Shown: positions 15,978 through 25,084, numbered from the stretch's first letter. The stretch is 64,000 nucleotides of DNA from Liquorilactobacillus nagelii DSM 13675 (GCF_019444005.1 NZ_CP049304.1:1426001-1490000); one strand, 5' to 3'. Numbers and translations: made by a program. Notes: generated by a model not told the origin, from the sequence alone.

Positions 15978-16978
15978 GTCAACCACTCCTGACTAAAAGT
16001 CAAAAGCTTGTGGAAACTGCACCGACAGTACAACGAGCACAATTTGCTTAGATATACAAACAGATCTTACGTGCTAATTACTAAAGTCCTTAGTGTCTGA
16101 AGGTTGCCCGAACTGAATATTTACATTTCTAGCTGCTTTATGGTTACGAATACAGTAAGTACTACCTTGGAGAGATGTCCAATTACGCTCAGTTAGTGTA
16201 AGTTTGTTAGTAGCTCCAGTTTCTGTGACAAAACCACAATTCCAGCATGTCTGGGTCACGTTTCTAGGATTGACTGTAACAATTTTTTCGTACAGCTTAG
16301 CTTATAGGCAAGCATTCCTATAAAAATGCACCAACCAACATCAGAAATGCTCATAGCTAGGACGCGATTTTGCAGCAAATTTTTGCTTCTTAATTCTTCA
16401 GTGACAATTAATCGTAGTTCTTGATAAGTGTTGCCGAAACGGAGAAAAAGAATTTTTTACAACGATTGGCGACTTTAGTTGTTTCTGATAATTATTGTCA
16501 TTGCGCAATGGAGGATAAAATTCGCAATTTTAACACCATAATGAATACGAAACAGTACCATAAATCTTGCCCAATTATTTTTCTGCTGGTGATAAAATTA
16601 TTATAACATCTAAACAAATATAAAGCCTTTACAAACTAAGATTAAGCGCTCTTACGAATAATTAAATATCGTAATACTGTATTTTCAACACCACAACGGG
16701 TAAAAGACCTCAAAGTTAGCTTGCGTGAAATAGCTATTTGAACATCTGAAAATTATGCCAGACTATGTTCACCTGCCAAAATAGACAACCACCAATGTAA
16801 TTAAAACTTTCAAAAGTGGATCTGACCAGTTGCTTTGTAAAAAACACTCCGAAATAAAGCAACAGAAATTTTGGGATAGTTCATGAATAAAGACGCCGTA
16901 AAACGGTACATCGATAAGTAATTAGGTATTCATCCACTTAATAAAAATTAGGAGCTTTCTGACTGATTTTTAATTAAG
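15978..16978 (-). mobile_element. Decayed IS200/IS605-type element
   Basis: This gene-free kilobase between pepF and coiA has an end beginning GTCAACCACTCC and another end with CATCCACTTAATAAAAATTAG followed by CTTTCTGACT. Both also occur, in the same order and closer together, at 42055-42260. Between them lies a broken tnpB-like reading frame. No intact transposase remains. The outer boundary abuts the coiA stop codon. The tract 16450-16950 inside it shows only degenerate sequence with no frame I can assign. Confidence 0.75.
16074..16440 (-). pseudogene. Remnant of tnpB (IS605 OrfB), C-terminal part
   Basis: Two separate frames on the minus strand carry the end of a TnpB protein. About 16260-16440 encodes a stretch like the family's 'SISDAGWGxFxxMLxYK' (here SISDVGWCIFIGMLAYK). 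The frame at 16074-16259 encodes the zinc-ribbon region CWNCGF ... LTERNWT ... NHKAARNVNIQ, in which the second Cys pair and the RuvC-III Asp of the usual 'DRDxNAAxNI' are lost. Frame breaks and lost key residues make this a dead copy. Confidence 0.8.
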
Positions 16979-17986
16979 TCAATGACAACTATTTTCTAAA
17001 AAATTAGTTTGCAAAATTTGATTTCTAAATTGATCAAAAGTTTGTTTAATAAAAAACTGATTTTTAATTAAAGGTAGCTGCCAAACAGCAATTTTATCAA
17101 CTGGAAATGAAATTTCTGAAAAAAGCCTACGATCTTGCATACGTAATATTCTACTTTGCCAAATTAATTGCTTTTCAGCAAAAATTGGTAAATTTGAGGC
17201 AATTTCAAATAATTTAATTCCCAAAAGTCGAAAATTAATTCCCTTTTCATACCAAGCAATCTGTTCCTCAAATAAGGAGCCCTGATAAAAACAGCAAGCC
17301 CGTTCAAAATTTCTTTGTTGGATAATCCTCAAACTGGAAGAAATATTATTTGGCACTGTTGATTTACGCATAAAACACTGGAGAACTGACAAACGTTCTG
17401 TAATGAATTGTTGATAACTAATCTTTAAGAAGTCAGCTTGCTGAATTTGATAAACTAACCGGAAATGACGATACTTAGGAAAATAGTACACTAAATAAAA
17501 TCCAAGATTAGGATGCCAACGCATAAATTGAGCAATTTTTTGTGTTATTTTTCGTTTTAACCAATAGTTTTCGCCTAAAATCCACCAACATTGAATTCCA
17601 TGAGTTAGATATCCCTGGGTCCGTTGACACAAGGCTTCGACTGTTAGGGGCGCACATTGATATTCAATCGCCAGTTTTTTACCAGAGGTTAGATCTAACA
17701 ATAAATCTGGTCGTTGTCTAAGTAATGGCAGATATTGTTCTAAATTTCCGTTATAGCCAGCTAACTTAAATTTTTGTTGCAAATGTATTTTTCCTGCCAA
17801 ATGTTCAACAGTTTCTGCTTCATGATCTTTTAAACTACAATTATTCAAGTGGGCAAAATGCTTTATTCGCAGATCACCACTTTTCAAAATTAAAAGTTGT
17901 TTACAAATTGGACAATAATACTTCATGGATACATCAGCATTTTTTGCCTGGACAATTTCACCCGTTTTAAGCTGAGCTGTCAGCAT
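16979..17986 (-). CDS. coiA: Competence protein CoiA
   Basis: A 335-residue CoiA-family protein. A zinc-finger-like N-terminus carries the Cys pairs CPIC and a later HFAHLNNC (about residues 29-50). A nuclease-like core follows with RPDLLLDLTSGKKLAIEYQC (about 92-111), including the D...ExQ pattern of restriction-type nucleases. Known members are needed in competent streptococci to process incoming DNA. ATG start with GAGGTGAT 6 bases upstream. I see no convincing competence-sigma box upstream. The stop codon touches the border of the IS remnant, and the length is close to that of relatives. Confidence 0.88.
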   Translation of the reverse strand: MLTAQLKTGEIVQAKNADVSMKYYCPICKQLLILKSGDLRIKHFAHLNNCSLKDHEAETVEHLAGKIHLQQKFKLAGYNGNLEQYLPLLRQRPDLLLDLTSGKKLAIEYQCAPLTVEALCQRTQGYLTHGIQCWWILGENYWLKRKITQKIAQFMRWHPNLGFYLVYYFPKYRHFRLVYQIQQADFLKISYQQFITERLSVLQCFMRKSTVPNNISSSLRIIQQRNFERACCFYQGSLFEEQIAWYEKGINFRLLGIKLFEIASNLPIFAEKQLIWQSRILRMQDRRLFSEISFPVDKIAVWQLPLIKNQFFIKQTFDQFRNQILQTNFLENSCH

Positions 17987-18048
17987 TTAAATCACCTCAT
18001 AATTTAAATACGACAAACTGCACTATTTTTTTTAATTACAAAAATAAT

Positions 18049-18085
18049 CAAAAAAATCAACCCATTTAAATACTAGGTTGATTTT
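18049..18085. terminator. Terminator between mecA and coiA
   Basis: AAAATCAACC and GGTTGATTTT enclose a 13-base loop, with T runs on both sides. It lies 25 bases after the mecA stop. Confidence 0.8.
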
Positions 18086-18109
18086 CTTAAATATTCAGTT
18101 ATGAAAAAA

Positions 18110-18865
18110 CTATTTAAAATAGTATCTTGCTAATTCTAATGCCGAAGAAGCCATTAAACATTTGCCTCGTTCATGTAGAATTGCGTAAGATAAGCTAATC
18201 TTTTCCCCGAATTCAGCCAACAAGGATAGAGTATCTTCAATTTGCTGACCATTTGTTTGATCAACAAAAAAGACAACATCAAGATAATAACGACCATCCA
18301 ATAAATATAGGTTTGAAGCTAGTTCCTCGTTTTTCAAAACTTTAGCTGCTTGAATAAAATCTTCGAAATCAGCAAAAGCAATTACATAATGCTTTTGTTT
18401 AACATCATGATTTTTTAAATAGCCTGAAACGCCATCGCCATCGTCACTGATCGCTTTTTTCTTAGGTGTTAATTTAGAAAGTGAAGAGGTAATTTTTTTT
18501 CGAACATCTTCAGGAATCTTCTTATTTGGATCAAGGAATGTTAAATCAACAACATCTGATCCATCTGTTTCTTCACCTTTTTCAATTTCTTCATTGTCAT
18601 CAAAATTCATTTTTTCATCATCTTTAGCATCAACTTTACTAATGAACAGTTCTAATCCATTGCGATTTGGCAATAGCTGAAATGTGACCGCATCATTTTC
18701 ACGAAATTCATGATCCACATCAACTTCTTCTAAAATGCTATAAAAAAAGTTTTCAATTTCTTTATGATTTCCTAGCAAGTCGAGGACAGTAATGCCGCGT
18801 TCGGTCAAATCATCAGTTTCAAGTAAAACACGAATCGTGTTATCATTGATTTTTTCCATTTCCAT
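18110..18865 (-). CDS. mecA: Adaptor protein MecA
   Basis: A 251-residue ClpC adaptor. The N-terminal substrate-binding domain begins MEMEKINDNTIRVLLETDDL, a poorly conserved acidic linker spans about 85-140, and the C-terminal ClpC-binding domain (about 155-251) includes FADFEDFIQAAKVL. MecA delivers ComK-type regulators and other clients to ClpC/ClpP. I use the ATG at 18865, which gives the family's usual N-terminus; the nearest ribosome binding site AAAGGTGG is about 12 bases upstream, and a TTG four codons earlier lies too close to it. It follows spx in the conserved order. Confidence 0.92.
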   Translation of the reverse strand: MEMEKINDNTIRVLLETDDLTERGITVLDLLGNHKEIENFFYSILEEVDVDHEFRENDAVTFQLLPNRNGLELFISKVDAKDDEKMNFDDNEEIEKGEETDGSDVVDLTFLDPNKKIPEDVRKKITSSLSKLTPKKKAISDDGDGVSGYLKNHDVKQKHYVIAFADFEDFIQAAKVLKNEELASNLYLLDGRYYLDVVFFVDQTNGQQIEDTLSLLAEFGEKISLSYAILHERGKCLMASSALELARYYFK

Positions 18866-18997
18866 AATAATGGTCAACCACCTTTCCGAAGCACCCTCTC
18901 GCTTTATGATAACTAAATTTCAAAAATTGTAAAGTACTTTAGCCCAAATACTTTGATAAATTGACAATAATTCAAAAAAATTCATTTTTTCAATTAT

Positions 18998-19064
18998 TTT
19001 CGAGCAAGTATAGCTGCTCGAAATTAACAAAAAGCTGTGAACATTAGCTTAGGTTCACAGCTTT
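18998..19064 (-). terminator. Terminator of spx with a second hairpin
   Basis: AAAGCTGTGAAC/GTTCACAGCTTT (19031-19064) is followed on the minus strand by TTTTTG. A second perfect hairpin, TTTCGAGCA/TGCTCGAAA (18998-19023), comes directly after it and may be a backup or the start of the mecA leader. Confidence 0.8.
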
Positions 19065-19111
19065 AACTTCTAAAAGCGCTTAAATTTTATTATCCTTGTT
19101 AAAAGTTCCTT

Positions 19112-19510
19112 TTAATACCCTGCCATTGCTTGGATTCTTTTCAATTCTAATGCACGCACTTCACGTGGTAAAAAGCGACGAATTTCATCTTCATTGTAAC
19201 CAACCTGTAATCGTTTCTCATCGAGAATAATAGGCCTTCTTAACAATCCCGGATCATGTTGAATCAATTCGAATAAATTCTGCAATGGTAATTCGTCCAA
19301 ATCAATATGCAATTTTTGATAAGCTTTTGAACGTTTTGAGATAATCTCTTCCGTACCATTTTCAGTCATCTGTAAAATTTGTTTAATTTCATTAATGCTT
19401 AACGGTTCGGAAAAAATATTACGCTCTTTAAAAGGAATATCATGTTCCTTTAACCACGCCCGTGCTTTACGACAAGAGGTGCAACTTGGTGATGTATATA
19501 GAGTAACCAT
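19112..19510 (-). CDS. spx: Transcriptional regulator Spx
   Basis: A 132-residue ArsC-fold regulator that binds the RNA polymerase alpha subunit and redirects transcription in oxidative stress. The redox switch is the CTSC motif at residues 10-13, the RNA polymerase-contacting Gly is in the segment around residue 52, and [21 protein letters not shown] (about 91-111, part quoted) is the family signature region. Normal length. It is followed by mecA, and its degradation adaptor SpxH is encoded 5 kb away. Monocistronic, given the terminator at 19031-19064. Confidence 0.95.
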   Translation of the reverse strand: MVTLYTSPSCTSCRKARAWLKEHDIPFKERNIFSEPLSINEIKQILQMTENGTEEIISKRSKAYQKLHIDLDELPLQNLFELIQHDPGLLRRPIILDEKRLQVGYNEDEIRRFLPREVRALELKRIQAMAGY

Positions 19511-19592
19511 ATTTTTTCGCTCCTTTACCCTTGAACCAGCAACAATTAATATCGTCTACAAGTATATTATACCGCTTGATTCAAAAAATTGA

Positions 19593-20340
19593 TACCTTTT
19601 TTTGAAAAAAAAGTAAATAAATTAGCGAATTTTCTTTTCTTTGAAATGAAAATGCTTAGTATTACTTAGATATCGCAGCAAAAAATCGTTAAAACGAAAA
19701 TGTTTAAGATGATACACATTAAATAAATCTTATTAATACATTAATTTAGTAGTTATATTAGATTTCAACAAAATAATATATCTACTAAAAAAGCTTGATA
19801 ACACTAGCAAGTTAAACGATTAACTCCTCAGAATATATTTATTATATTTTAACTTTTACAATTTAAAATCAAAAGTAAAGTTTTGAGAAATTAAGGCTTA
19901 TAAATTTTCTGTTTATGTTTTGTTTTTGTGCTTATTATTTTAACAGCTGTCTTTCAAAACTTAAAATTCTTCTTGATTAACCTCCAGATTATGAAAAAAA
20001 ATAAATAACAAAGATTTTCATACCTAGCGTTTCTTATTCAAAAATCTTAACTGTAAAAGAGAAATATTTTTCAACGGTAACCCTTTTGATATTTCCTTTA
20101 AGAATTTACAAGTTTCGGCAGTAATTAACTACCAATAATATTGTAAAACACCGCAATCAGCGATATGATCAAATTAATAGTAATTTATATATTTAGTAAT
20201 TAGTGAATTAAACATTCAAAAATAATTTATTGTCTTTTCTCTTTGATCTTCATCATACAGTCTCTTTATTTTTACTAAATTCTAAATATTGTCACTTACT
20301 ATTAGTTACCGAAATTATAACACAAGTAAATCTATTTTTA
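19593..20340. other. AT-rich intergenic region without a recognisable gene
   Basis: About 750 bases between the divergent spx and the gene at 20355 are very AT-rich. I find no open frame with a ribosome binding site and no RNA family. It should hold the divergent promoters, but several AT-rich candidates exist and I cannot choose between them. Confidence 0.6.
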
Positions 20341-20354
20341 GGAGGTTGATTTTA

Positions 20355-20807
20355 TTGAAGCAATTTCATTTAACGTTGGGTTCAAAAGAAATCTTAACTA
20401 AGGTCGTTGCACAACATAACGACCGAAATTTTCTGATGCTTAAACCGTTTGAAAATGAGACAGATTTTTTATTACTCGATTTTTCTGATCTGCCAACAGT
20501 CTTCAAATCTGGTTTAAGTTTTAATTTACTTGAAGGCAAGTTTGAACTATTACCTAATCAGATCTATTGTCTAGATTATTTTAGTTTGGATACCAATCAA
20601 CAAAAAGAATTTCAGCAGAGTAAAAAACAACTTCTGGAGAAATTGTCAACCTTTGTCCTCGGACAAAAGCCTAAACGTGACTTTGAATTTCTATTAATTA
20701 CTAATTGGTCTCAAATTGAAGATTATCAATATTGGAAATCTCAACAAGATATCTGGCAAAATAAAGATTTACTCAATAGTAACTATGTTCGTTACTTTAA
20801 CAGTTAA
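20355..20807 (+). CDS. Protein of unknown function upstream of the dipeptidase gene
   Basis: The TTG at 20355 follows AGGAGGTTGAT by 5-6 bases, giving 150 residues starting MKQFHLTLGSKEILTKVV. An in-frame start further upstream would have no ribosome binding site. The protein is soluble, fairly acidic to neutral and has no motif I recognise. Predicted elements alternate strands and helices, with a Lys/Gln-rich helix around residues 78-100 and a Trp-rich C-terminal region (NWSQIEDYQYWKSQQDIW). It lies 24 bases before the VanX-like gene, so the two are probably cotranscribed, which is the only functional hint. Confidence 0.7.
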   Translation: MKQFHLTLGSKEILTKVVAQHNDRNFLMLKPFENETDFLLLDFSDLPTVFKSGLSFNLLEGKFELLPNQIYCLDYFSLDTNQQKEFQQSKKQLLEKLSTFVLGQKPKRDFEFLLITNWSQIEDYQYWKSQQDIWQNKDLLNSNYVRYFNS

Positions 20808-20831
20808 TAATCATTTAAGGAGGAGTTATTC

Positions 20832-21386
20832 ATGCAAGCAAGTGATTTAGGTTTTAGCAATATTCAAAAGTTAGCCCCTACTATTATTGTTGATCTACGC
20901 TACGCTACAAAAAATAATTTTACTCAGCAAATTGTTTATGACTTTTCAACTGCTATTGCTCGAACCGGAACAGCTAAAAAGCTTGCTAATGCAAGCAATA
21001 TATTGGCTCATAAAGGCTATCGAATTAAAGTTTGGGATGCTTTTCGACCGGTTACTGCACAGAAGAAACTGTTTGAAGTTTACCCTGATCCAACCTTTGT
21101 TGCCCAGCCAGATCCAAATTTCAGTCATCAAAAAGGGGTTACCTTTGATTTAACCCTAACTGATGAAACTGGCAATGAAATCGAAATGCAAAGTGGTTTC
21201 GATGACTTTTCTATCAAAGCTCATCGTAATTACCAGCGCACTGCAATCCAAGAAAAAAATTATCAAATCTTAAATCAGGCGATGGAAGCTGCTGGTTTTA
21301 TCGGTTATCCCGAAGAATGGTGGGACTATCGTGACCGTGAAATGGACAACTATCCACCAGCCCAAGCAGATCCGAATGATTATTAA
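20832..21386 (+). CDS. VanX-like D-Ala-D-Ala dipeptidase (M15D family)
   Basis: A 184-residue protein of the D-alanyl-D-alanine dipeptidase family, which hydrolyses the dipeptide used for cell-wall stems. Matches to VanX: Arg72 in WDAFRPV (substrate Arg), His99 and Asp106 in SHQKGVTFD (zinc ligands) and Glu162 in EEWWDY (catalytic base). The third zinc ligand of VanX, the His of EWWHF, is Asp165 here. No signal peptide, so cytoplasmic as for VanX. In lactobacilli with D-Ala-D-Lac termini such enzymes remove D-Ala-D-Ala. Because of the ligand change, activity needs proof. ATG start after AAGGAGGAG. Confidence 0.85.
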   Translation: MQASDLGFSNIQKLAPTIIVDLRYATKNNFTQQIVYDFSTAIARTGTAKKLANASNILAHKGYRIKVWDAFRPVTAQKKLFEVYPDPTFVAQPDPNFSHQKGVTFDLTLTDETGNEIEMQSGFDDFSIKAHRNYQRTAIQEKNYQILNQAMEAAGFIGYPEEWWDYRDREMDNYPPAQADPNDY

Positions 21387-21401
21387 ACTTTTATTGAGCC
21401 A

Positions 21402-21447
21402 AAGAAGGTCATGAACCGTTGTTCGATTCATGACCTTCTTTTATTTT
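21402..21447. terminator. Bidirectional terminator between the dipeptidase gene and nrdG
   Basis: AAGAAGGTCATGAA and TTCATGACCTTCTT form a perfect 14-bp stem followed by TTATTTT on the plus strand. It serves the convergent dipeptidase and nrdG genes and reaches the nrdG stop. Confidence 0.9.
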
Positions 21448-22037
21448 AATAAACGATCCCATAAAACAACACGACCAGCTTTTAATGATGCTGGAACATT
21501 AATAATTCTTTGATTAGAACTGCCTCGAAACTGTAGTGTCAAATCTTTTTTTGCTAACATAAAGCGATCATCAACCAAAACATCAATCAAAGACAGTAAC
21601 TCTAATTTATCATTTGAATCACGTAGTAACTCATTCCATCGATAACCTGTCCAAGACCAAATATCTTTAGTATGACCAAATTCTTGTCGAATTCGTTTTA
21701 CTAATTTAATGCAAACTTGAGTATTCAAAAACGGTTCTCCGCCTAGCAAAGTTAATCCTTGACAATATGATTCACTTACATCCTTGATGATTGCATCTTC
21801 TAAATCTTGAGTGTAAGGAACTCCATAGTGGAAACTTTGAGCAGCTTTATTATAACAACCAGGACAGGCAAATTTGCATCCACTAACATATAAACTGCAG
21901 CGAACGCCTTCACCATCAACAAAATTAAATGGCTTATAATCAGCAATATACTGTTGACTTAACTCACTGGCCAACCATTCATTTGGCTGTGGATTTTTAG
22001 GTTGTCGTTCTTTGGATAAAGGCATCTTACTCATCAT
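21441..22037 (-). CDS. nrdG: Anaerobic ribonucleotide reductase activating protein
   Basis: A radical-SAM protein of about 198 residues that installs the glycyl radical on NrdD. The iron-sulfur motif CKFACPGC (Cys-x3-Cys-x2-Cys) is preceded by NFVDGEGVRCSLYVSG, and LTLLGGEPF is the SAM-contacting GGE motif. Several ATGs (22037, 22034, 22025) overlap the end of nrdD; I use 22037, but the exact one is uncertain. The overlap indicates translational coupling with nrdD, its substrate. Confidence 0.93.
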   Translation of the reverse strand: MMSKMPLSKERQPKNPQPNEWLASELSQQYIADYKPFNFVDGEGVRCSLYVSGCKFACPGCYNKAAQSFHYGVPYTQDLEDAIIKDVSESYCQGLTLLGGEPFLNTQVCIKLVKRIRQEFGHTKDIWSWTGYRWNELLRDSNDKLELLSLIDVLVDDRFMLAKKDLTLQFRGSSNQRIINVPASLKAGRVVLWDRLLK

Positions 22038-24189
22038 CCCCACTAAATAAATTTTTAGCCCGTGAAGCAATCTCTACATGACGTCCATGAACCATTGGGC
22101 GAACCAACGGATTTCCCAAGTAACCACAAGTTCTCTTAACACAATCACAAGTTTTAGGATCATGATTTCCACATGTGGGACACTCGAATCCTCGAGCAGT
22201 CGCTTTAAATTCACCTTCGAATCCACATTTAAAACAATGATCAATCGGGGTATTGGTGCCCAAATATCCAATTTTGTCATAGGCCCAATCCCAAACAGAC
22301 TCAAGCGCCTTAGGATTCTGTTTTAAATTTGGATATTCACAATAATGGATAAAGCCACCAGAGGCATATTTAGGATAATCCATCTCAAAGGTCAACTTTT
22401 CAAATGGACTAGGATGCTTGCGAACATCATAATGAAAACTATTTGTATAGTAGTCTTTAGCTGTAATGTCAGCAACTTCACCAAATTTTTCCTTATCTAA
22501 TTCGCAAAAACGATCAGTCAAAGATTCACTTGGTGTTGAATAAACACTAAAATGATAATCATATTCATCTGACCAACGAACACAATTGTCTTTTAATGCT
22601 TTGACAATTGCCAGCGTAAAATCATGCGCTACTGGATTTTTTTCCCAATTAGGGCCGTAAAAGACCGTTCCCACTTCGTAAAGGCCAATATAACCTAATG
22701 AAACTGTTGCTCGACGATGCTTAAAAAGCTGATCAACATCATCTCCTGGTTTCAATCGCTTGCCAAATGCTCCATACTGATACAAAATTGGAGCATTTTC
22801 TGGTTGTGCTTGTTTAACTCGATTTACTTTGAAAACTAATGCCTCTTTACAAATCCGCATTTTCTCATTGAAAATCTCCCAAAACAAATGCTGATCTCCC
22901 TTAGCTTCCAGTGCAATTCGCGGCAAGTTTACCGTAACAACTCCCAAATTCATCCGACCAGAATTTACTTCGCGACCTTGTTCGTCTTTCCAACCTTGTA
23001 AAAAACTGCGACAACCCATTGGTGTTTTGAAACTACCGGTCAATTCTTTAATCTTGTCATACATTAAAATATCGGGATACATTCTTTTAGTAGCACACTC
23101 AACAGCTAATTCTTTAATATCATAATTTGGATCAGTTGGCGCTAAATTTAAACCTTTCTTCAAAGTAAAAATCAACTTGGGGAAAATTGCTGTTCTTTTC
23201 TCTCTACCTAACCCAATAATTCTCACTTTCAAAATCGACTTTTGAATCTCACGTTCAATCCAAGTTTTGCCTAAACCAAAGCCCAATGTGGTAAAAGGTG
23301 TTTGGCCTTGAGAAGAAAACAAGGTATTAATTTCATATTCAAGCCCTTGCATCGCATCATAAATATCCTTTTTAGTTCTTTTAATTGCAAATTGTTTTTG
23401 TTTAGCAGGATCATCAATGTAATCAGCTGATTCACTTAAATGTTTAAAATAATTTTTCTTGGCAAATGGGGCCAATAACTCATCGACACGGTCAGCTGAA
23501 CATCCACCGTATTGACTAGATGCAACATTAGCAATAATTTGTGCCATCTGTGCTGTCGCCGTTTGGATTGAATGTGGGCTCTCGACTTCTGCATTGCCAA
23601 TTTTAAATCCATTCGTCAACATTTCCTTAAAATCGATTAAACAACAATTTGTCATCGGACTCCATGGTGTATAATCTAAATCATGGTAATGAATATCCCC
23701 GCGCAAATGAGCTTTAGCAATATGCTCTGGCATCAACTTCAAGCCTAAAGTTTTGCCGACTGCTCCGGCGGTTAAATCCCGTTGAGTATTAAAAACTCGA
23801 CAATCCTTGTTAGCATTCTCATGGATTAAAGTAGGATCATTTTCTTGTAGTCGTTCCAAGCGCTGTGTTGGATCAATTGCTTGCTGCCACTTTTTTTGAA
23901 GTTCTTTATGCCCTTGGACATATTTAATTGCCTGTTGATTAAGCCCGAGCTCGTTTAATGAAACCACAACTTCGCGGTAAACATTTTCAGCCGTCACAAC
24001 GGATTGATTAAGTTTACCCAAGAGTGTGTTGATTACCTTAGCTTGAATAACATCATCTAACTGCAGCTGATCAAATACCAGACGCAGTTTATAAACGGCA
24101 AATGGCATTTGCGTTCCATCACGTTTAATTAAAATTGTCGGTACTTGAATTGCGTTTTTCTTCACGATCATTGTTTCTTCTTCAGCCAT
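22027..24189 (-). CDS. nrdD: Anaerobic ribonucleoside-triphosphate reductase
   Basis: A 720-residue class III ribonucleotide reductase reducing NTPs to dNTPs without oxygen. An N-terminal ATP-cone (VPTILIKRDGTQMPFAVYKL, about 15-34) is followed by the catalytic barrel, a C-terminal zinc site with two Cys pairs (CFKCGF and CPTC) and the glycyl-radical segment RTCGYLGNP near residue 685. The ATG at 24189 sits 8 bases after GGAGG; an ATG five codons earlier has no such site. Two NrdR boxes upstream predict repression when dNTPs are plentiful. Confidence 0.96.
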   Translation of the reverse strand: MAEEETMIVKKNAIQVPTILIKRDGTQMPFAVYKLRLVFDQLQLDDVIQAKVINTLLGKLNQSVVTAENVYREVVVSLNELGLNQQAIKYVQGHKELQKKWQQAIDPTQRLERLQENDPTLIHENANKDCRVFNTQRDLTAGAVGKTLGLKLMPEHIAKAHLRGDIHYHDLDYTPWSPMTNCCLIDFKEMLTNGFKIGNAEVESPHSIQTATAQMAQIIANVASSQYGGCSADRVDELLAPFAKKNYFKHLSESADYIDDPAKQKQFAIKRTKKDIYDAMQGLEYEINTLFSSQGQTPFTTLGFGLGKTWIEREIQKSILKVRIIGLGREKRTAIFPKLIFTLKKGLNLAPTDPNYDIKELAVECATKRMYPDILMYDKIKELTGSFKTPMGCRSFLQGWKDEQGREVNSGRMNLGVVTVNLPRIALEAKGDQHLFWEIFNEKMRICKEALVFKVNRVKQAQPENAPILYQYGAFGKRLKPGDDVDQLFKHRRATVSLGYIGLYEVGTVFYGPNWEKNPVAHDFTLAIVKALKDNCVRWSDEYDYHFSVYSTPSESLTDRFCELDKEKFGEVADITAKDYYTNSFHYDVRKHPSPFEKLTFEMDYPKYASGGFIHYCEYPNLKQNPKALESVWDWAYDKIGYLGTNTPIDHCFKCGFEGEFKATARGFECPTCGNHDPKTCDCVKRTCGYLGNPLVRPMVHGRHVEIASRAKNLFSGDDE

Positions 24190-24245
24190 TTCTGTTGCCT
24201 CCATTAATTCTTTCTGTGATTCATTTTAACCCGATTACTGTTTTA

Positions 24246-24293
24246 ATACAATAGATAGTATTTTAGGAAACGGCTTCACACAATATATGGTGT
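24246..24293 (-). promoter_or_regulatory. Two NrdR boxes in the nrdDG promoter
   Basis: ATACAATAGATAGTAT (24246-24261) and ACACAATATATGGTGT (24278-24293) both fit the NrdR consensus ACACwATATATwGTGT, the second with one mismatch. Their centres are 32 bases apart, about three helical turns, the usual spacing for this repressor. They overlap a minus-strand promoter TTGTGT-17 bases-TACTAT. Confidence 0.88.
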
Positions 24294-24429
24294 AAAAGCT
24301 AACCTTGAAAATTTCAAAACTACCAAGGCTTTGCGCCGTTCGAAAAACCAGCAAATTTTTTTTTGAGCAAAATTGCATCGAATCGATTTAGCAGTATAAT
24401 GAATTACTAAAAACAAAGGAGAGATTTTT

Positions 24430-24996
24430 TTGGAAATTAACTTAAAAACCTTGGCTACCCAAGTGAAACAAGGAGCTAGCGAGCTTTTACAAACAGCACA
24501 ACTTGAAGCTGGGGATTTATTTGTATTAGGTTGTAGCACTAGTGAAATTCAAGGTGACCACATTGGTAAAAATTCCAATTTAACCATTGGACGTACAATT
24601 ATTAAAACTTTGTTGCCACTGTTAAAGGAAAGACAACTAAACTTAGCTGTCCAAGGTTGTGAGCACCTCAACCGAGCTTTGATAGTTGAAAAAGAAGTTG
24701 CCAAAGTTCAAGGCTTTGAAATTGTTACTGTCTTTCCTTCACTTCATGCTGGTGGAGCAACTCAGATGGCTGCATTCGAAAGTTTCAATCATCCGGTTGA
24801 AGTTGAACACATTGTTGCTCAAGCTGGAATGGATATTGGTGATACTTCAATTGGGATGCATGTTAAATTTGTCCAAATTCCAGTACGAACATCAGTTAAA
24901 GAAATTGGTGCTGCACACGTTACCTACTTAAGAAGCAGACCTAAACTTATCGGTGGCCAACGAGCAAAATACGAATGGCACACCCCACAAAAATAA
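24430..24996 (+). CDS. ywlG: UPF0340/TIGR01440 family protein
   Basis: A 188-residue conserved Firmicutes protein of the UPF0340 family (B. subtilis YwlG); its biochemical role is not established. Family stretches are LFVLGCSTSEIQGDHIGKNS (about 36-55), AVQGCEHLNRALIVE (about 77-91) and SIGMHVKFVQIPVR near 145. Soluble and cytoplasmic. The start is the TTG at 24430, about 8 bases after AAAGGAGAG. It is a single-gene unit between the nrdDG promoter and the terminator at 25018. Confidence 0.9.
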   Translation: MEINLKTLATQVKQGASELLQTAQLEAGDLFVLGCSTSEIQGDHIGKNSNLTIGRTIIKTLLPLLKERQLNLAVQGCEHLNRALIVEKEVAKVQGFEIVTVFPSLHAGGATQMAAFESFNHPVEVEHIVAQAGMDIGDTSIGMHVKFVQIPVRTSVKEIGAAHVTYLRSRPKLIGGQRAKYEWHTPQK

Positions 24997-25017
24997 AAAT
25001 TGCTTATATGATTACCA

Positions 25018-25066
25018 AAAAGCCACTTGAGCCGAATAAGAATTTCAACTCAAGTGACTTTTATTT
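25018..25066. terminator. Bidirectional terminator between ywlG and tsaE
   Basis: AAAGCCACTTGAG and CTCAAGTGACTTT pair with one mismatch around a long loop; a TTATTTAT tail follows on the plus strand. It separates the convergent ywlG and tsaE. Confidence 0.75.
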
Positions 25067-25084
25067 ATAAAATCTACAGAAACT

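Noticed and set aside
16421..16606. Small plus-strand reading frame in the IS remnant
   Set aside because: It has no ribosome binding site, runs antisense to tnpB remnants and shows no protein-like composition.
17987..18048. Competence sigma-factor box upstream of coiA
   Set aside because: The AT-rich sequence contains no convincing CIN-box match at a useful distance.
19074..19087. cre-like sequence between spx and its terminator
   Set aside because: AAAAGCGCTTAAA is partly cre-like but lies downstream of spx, away from any promoter I can identify.
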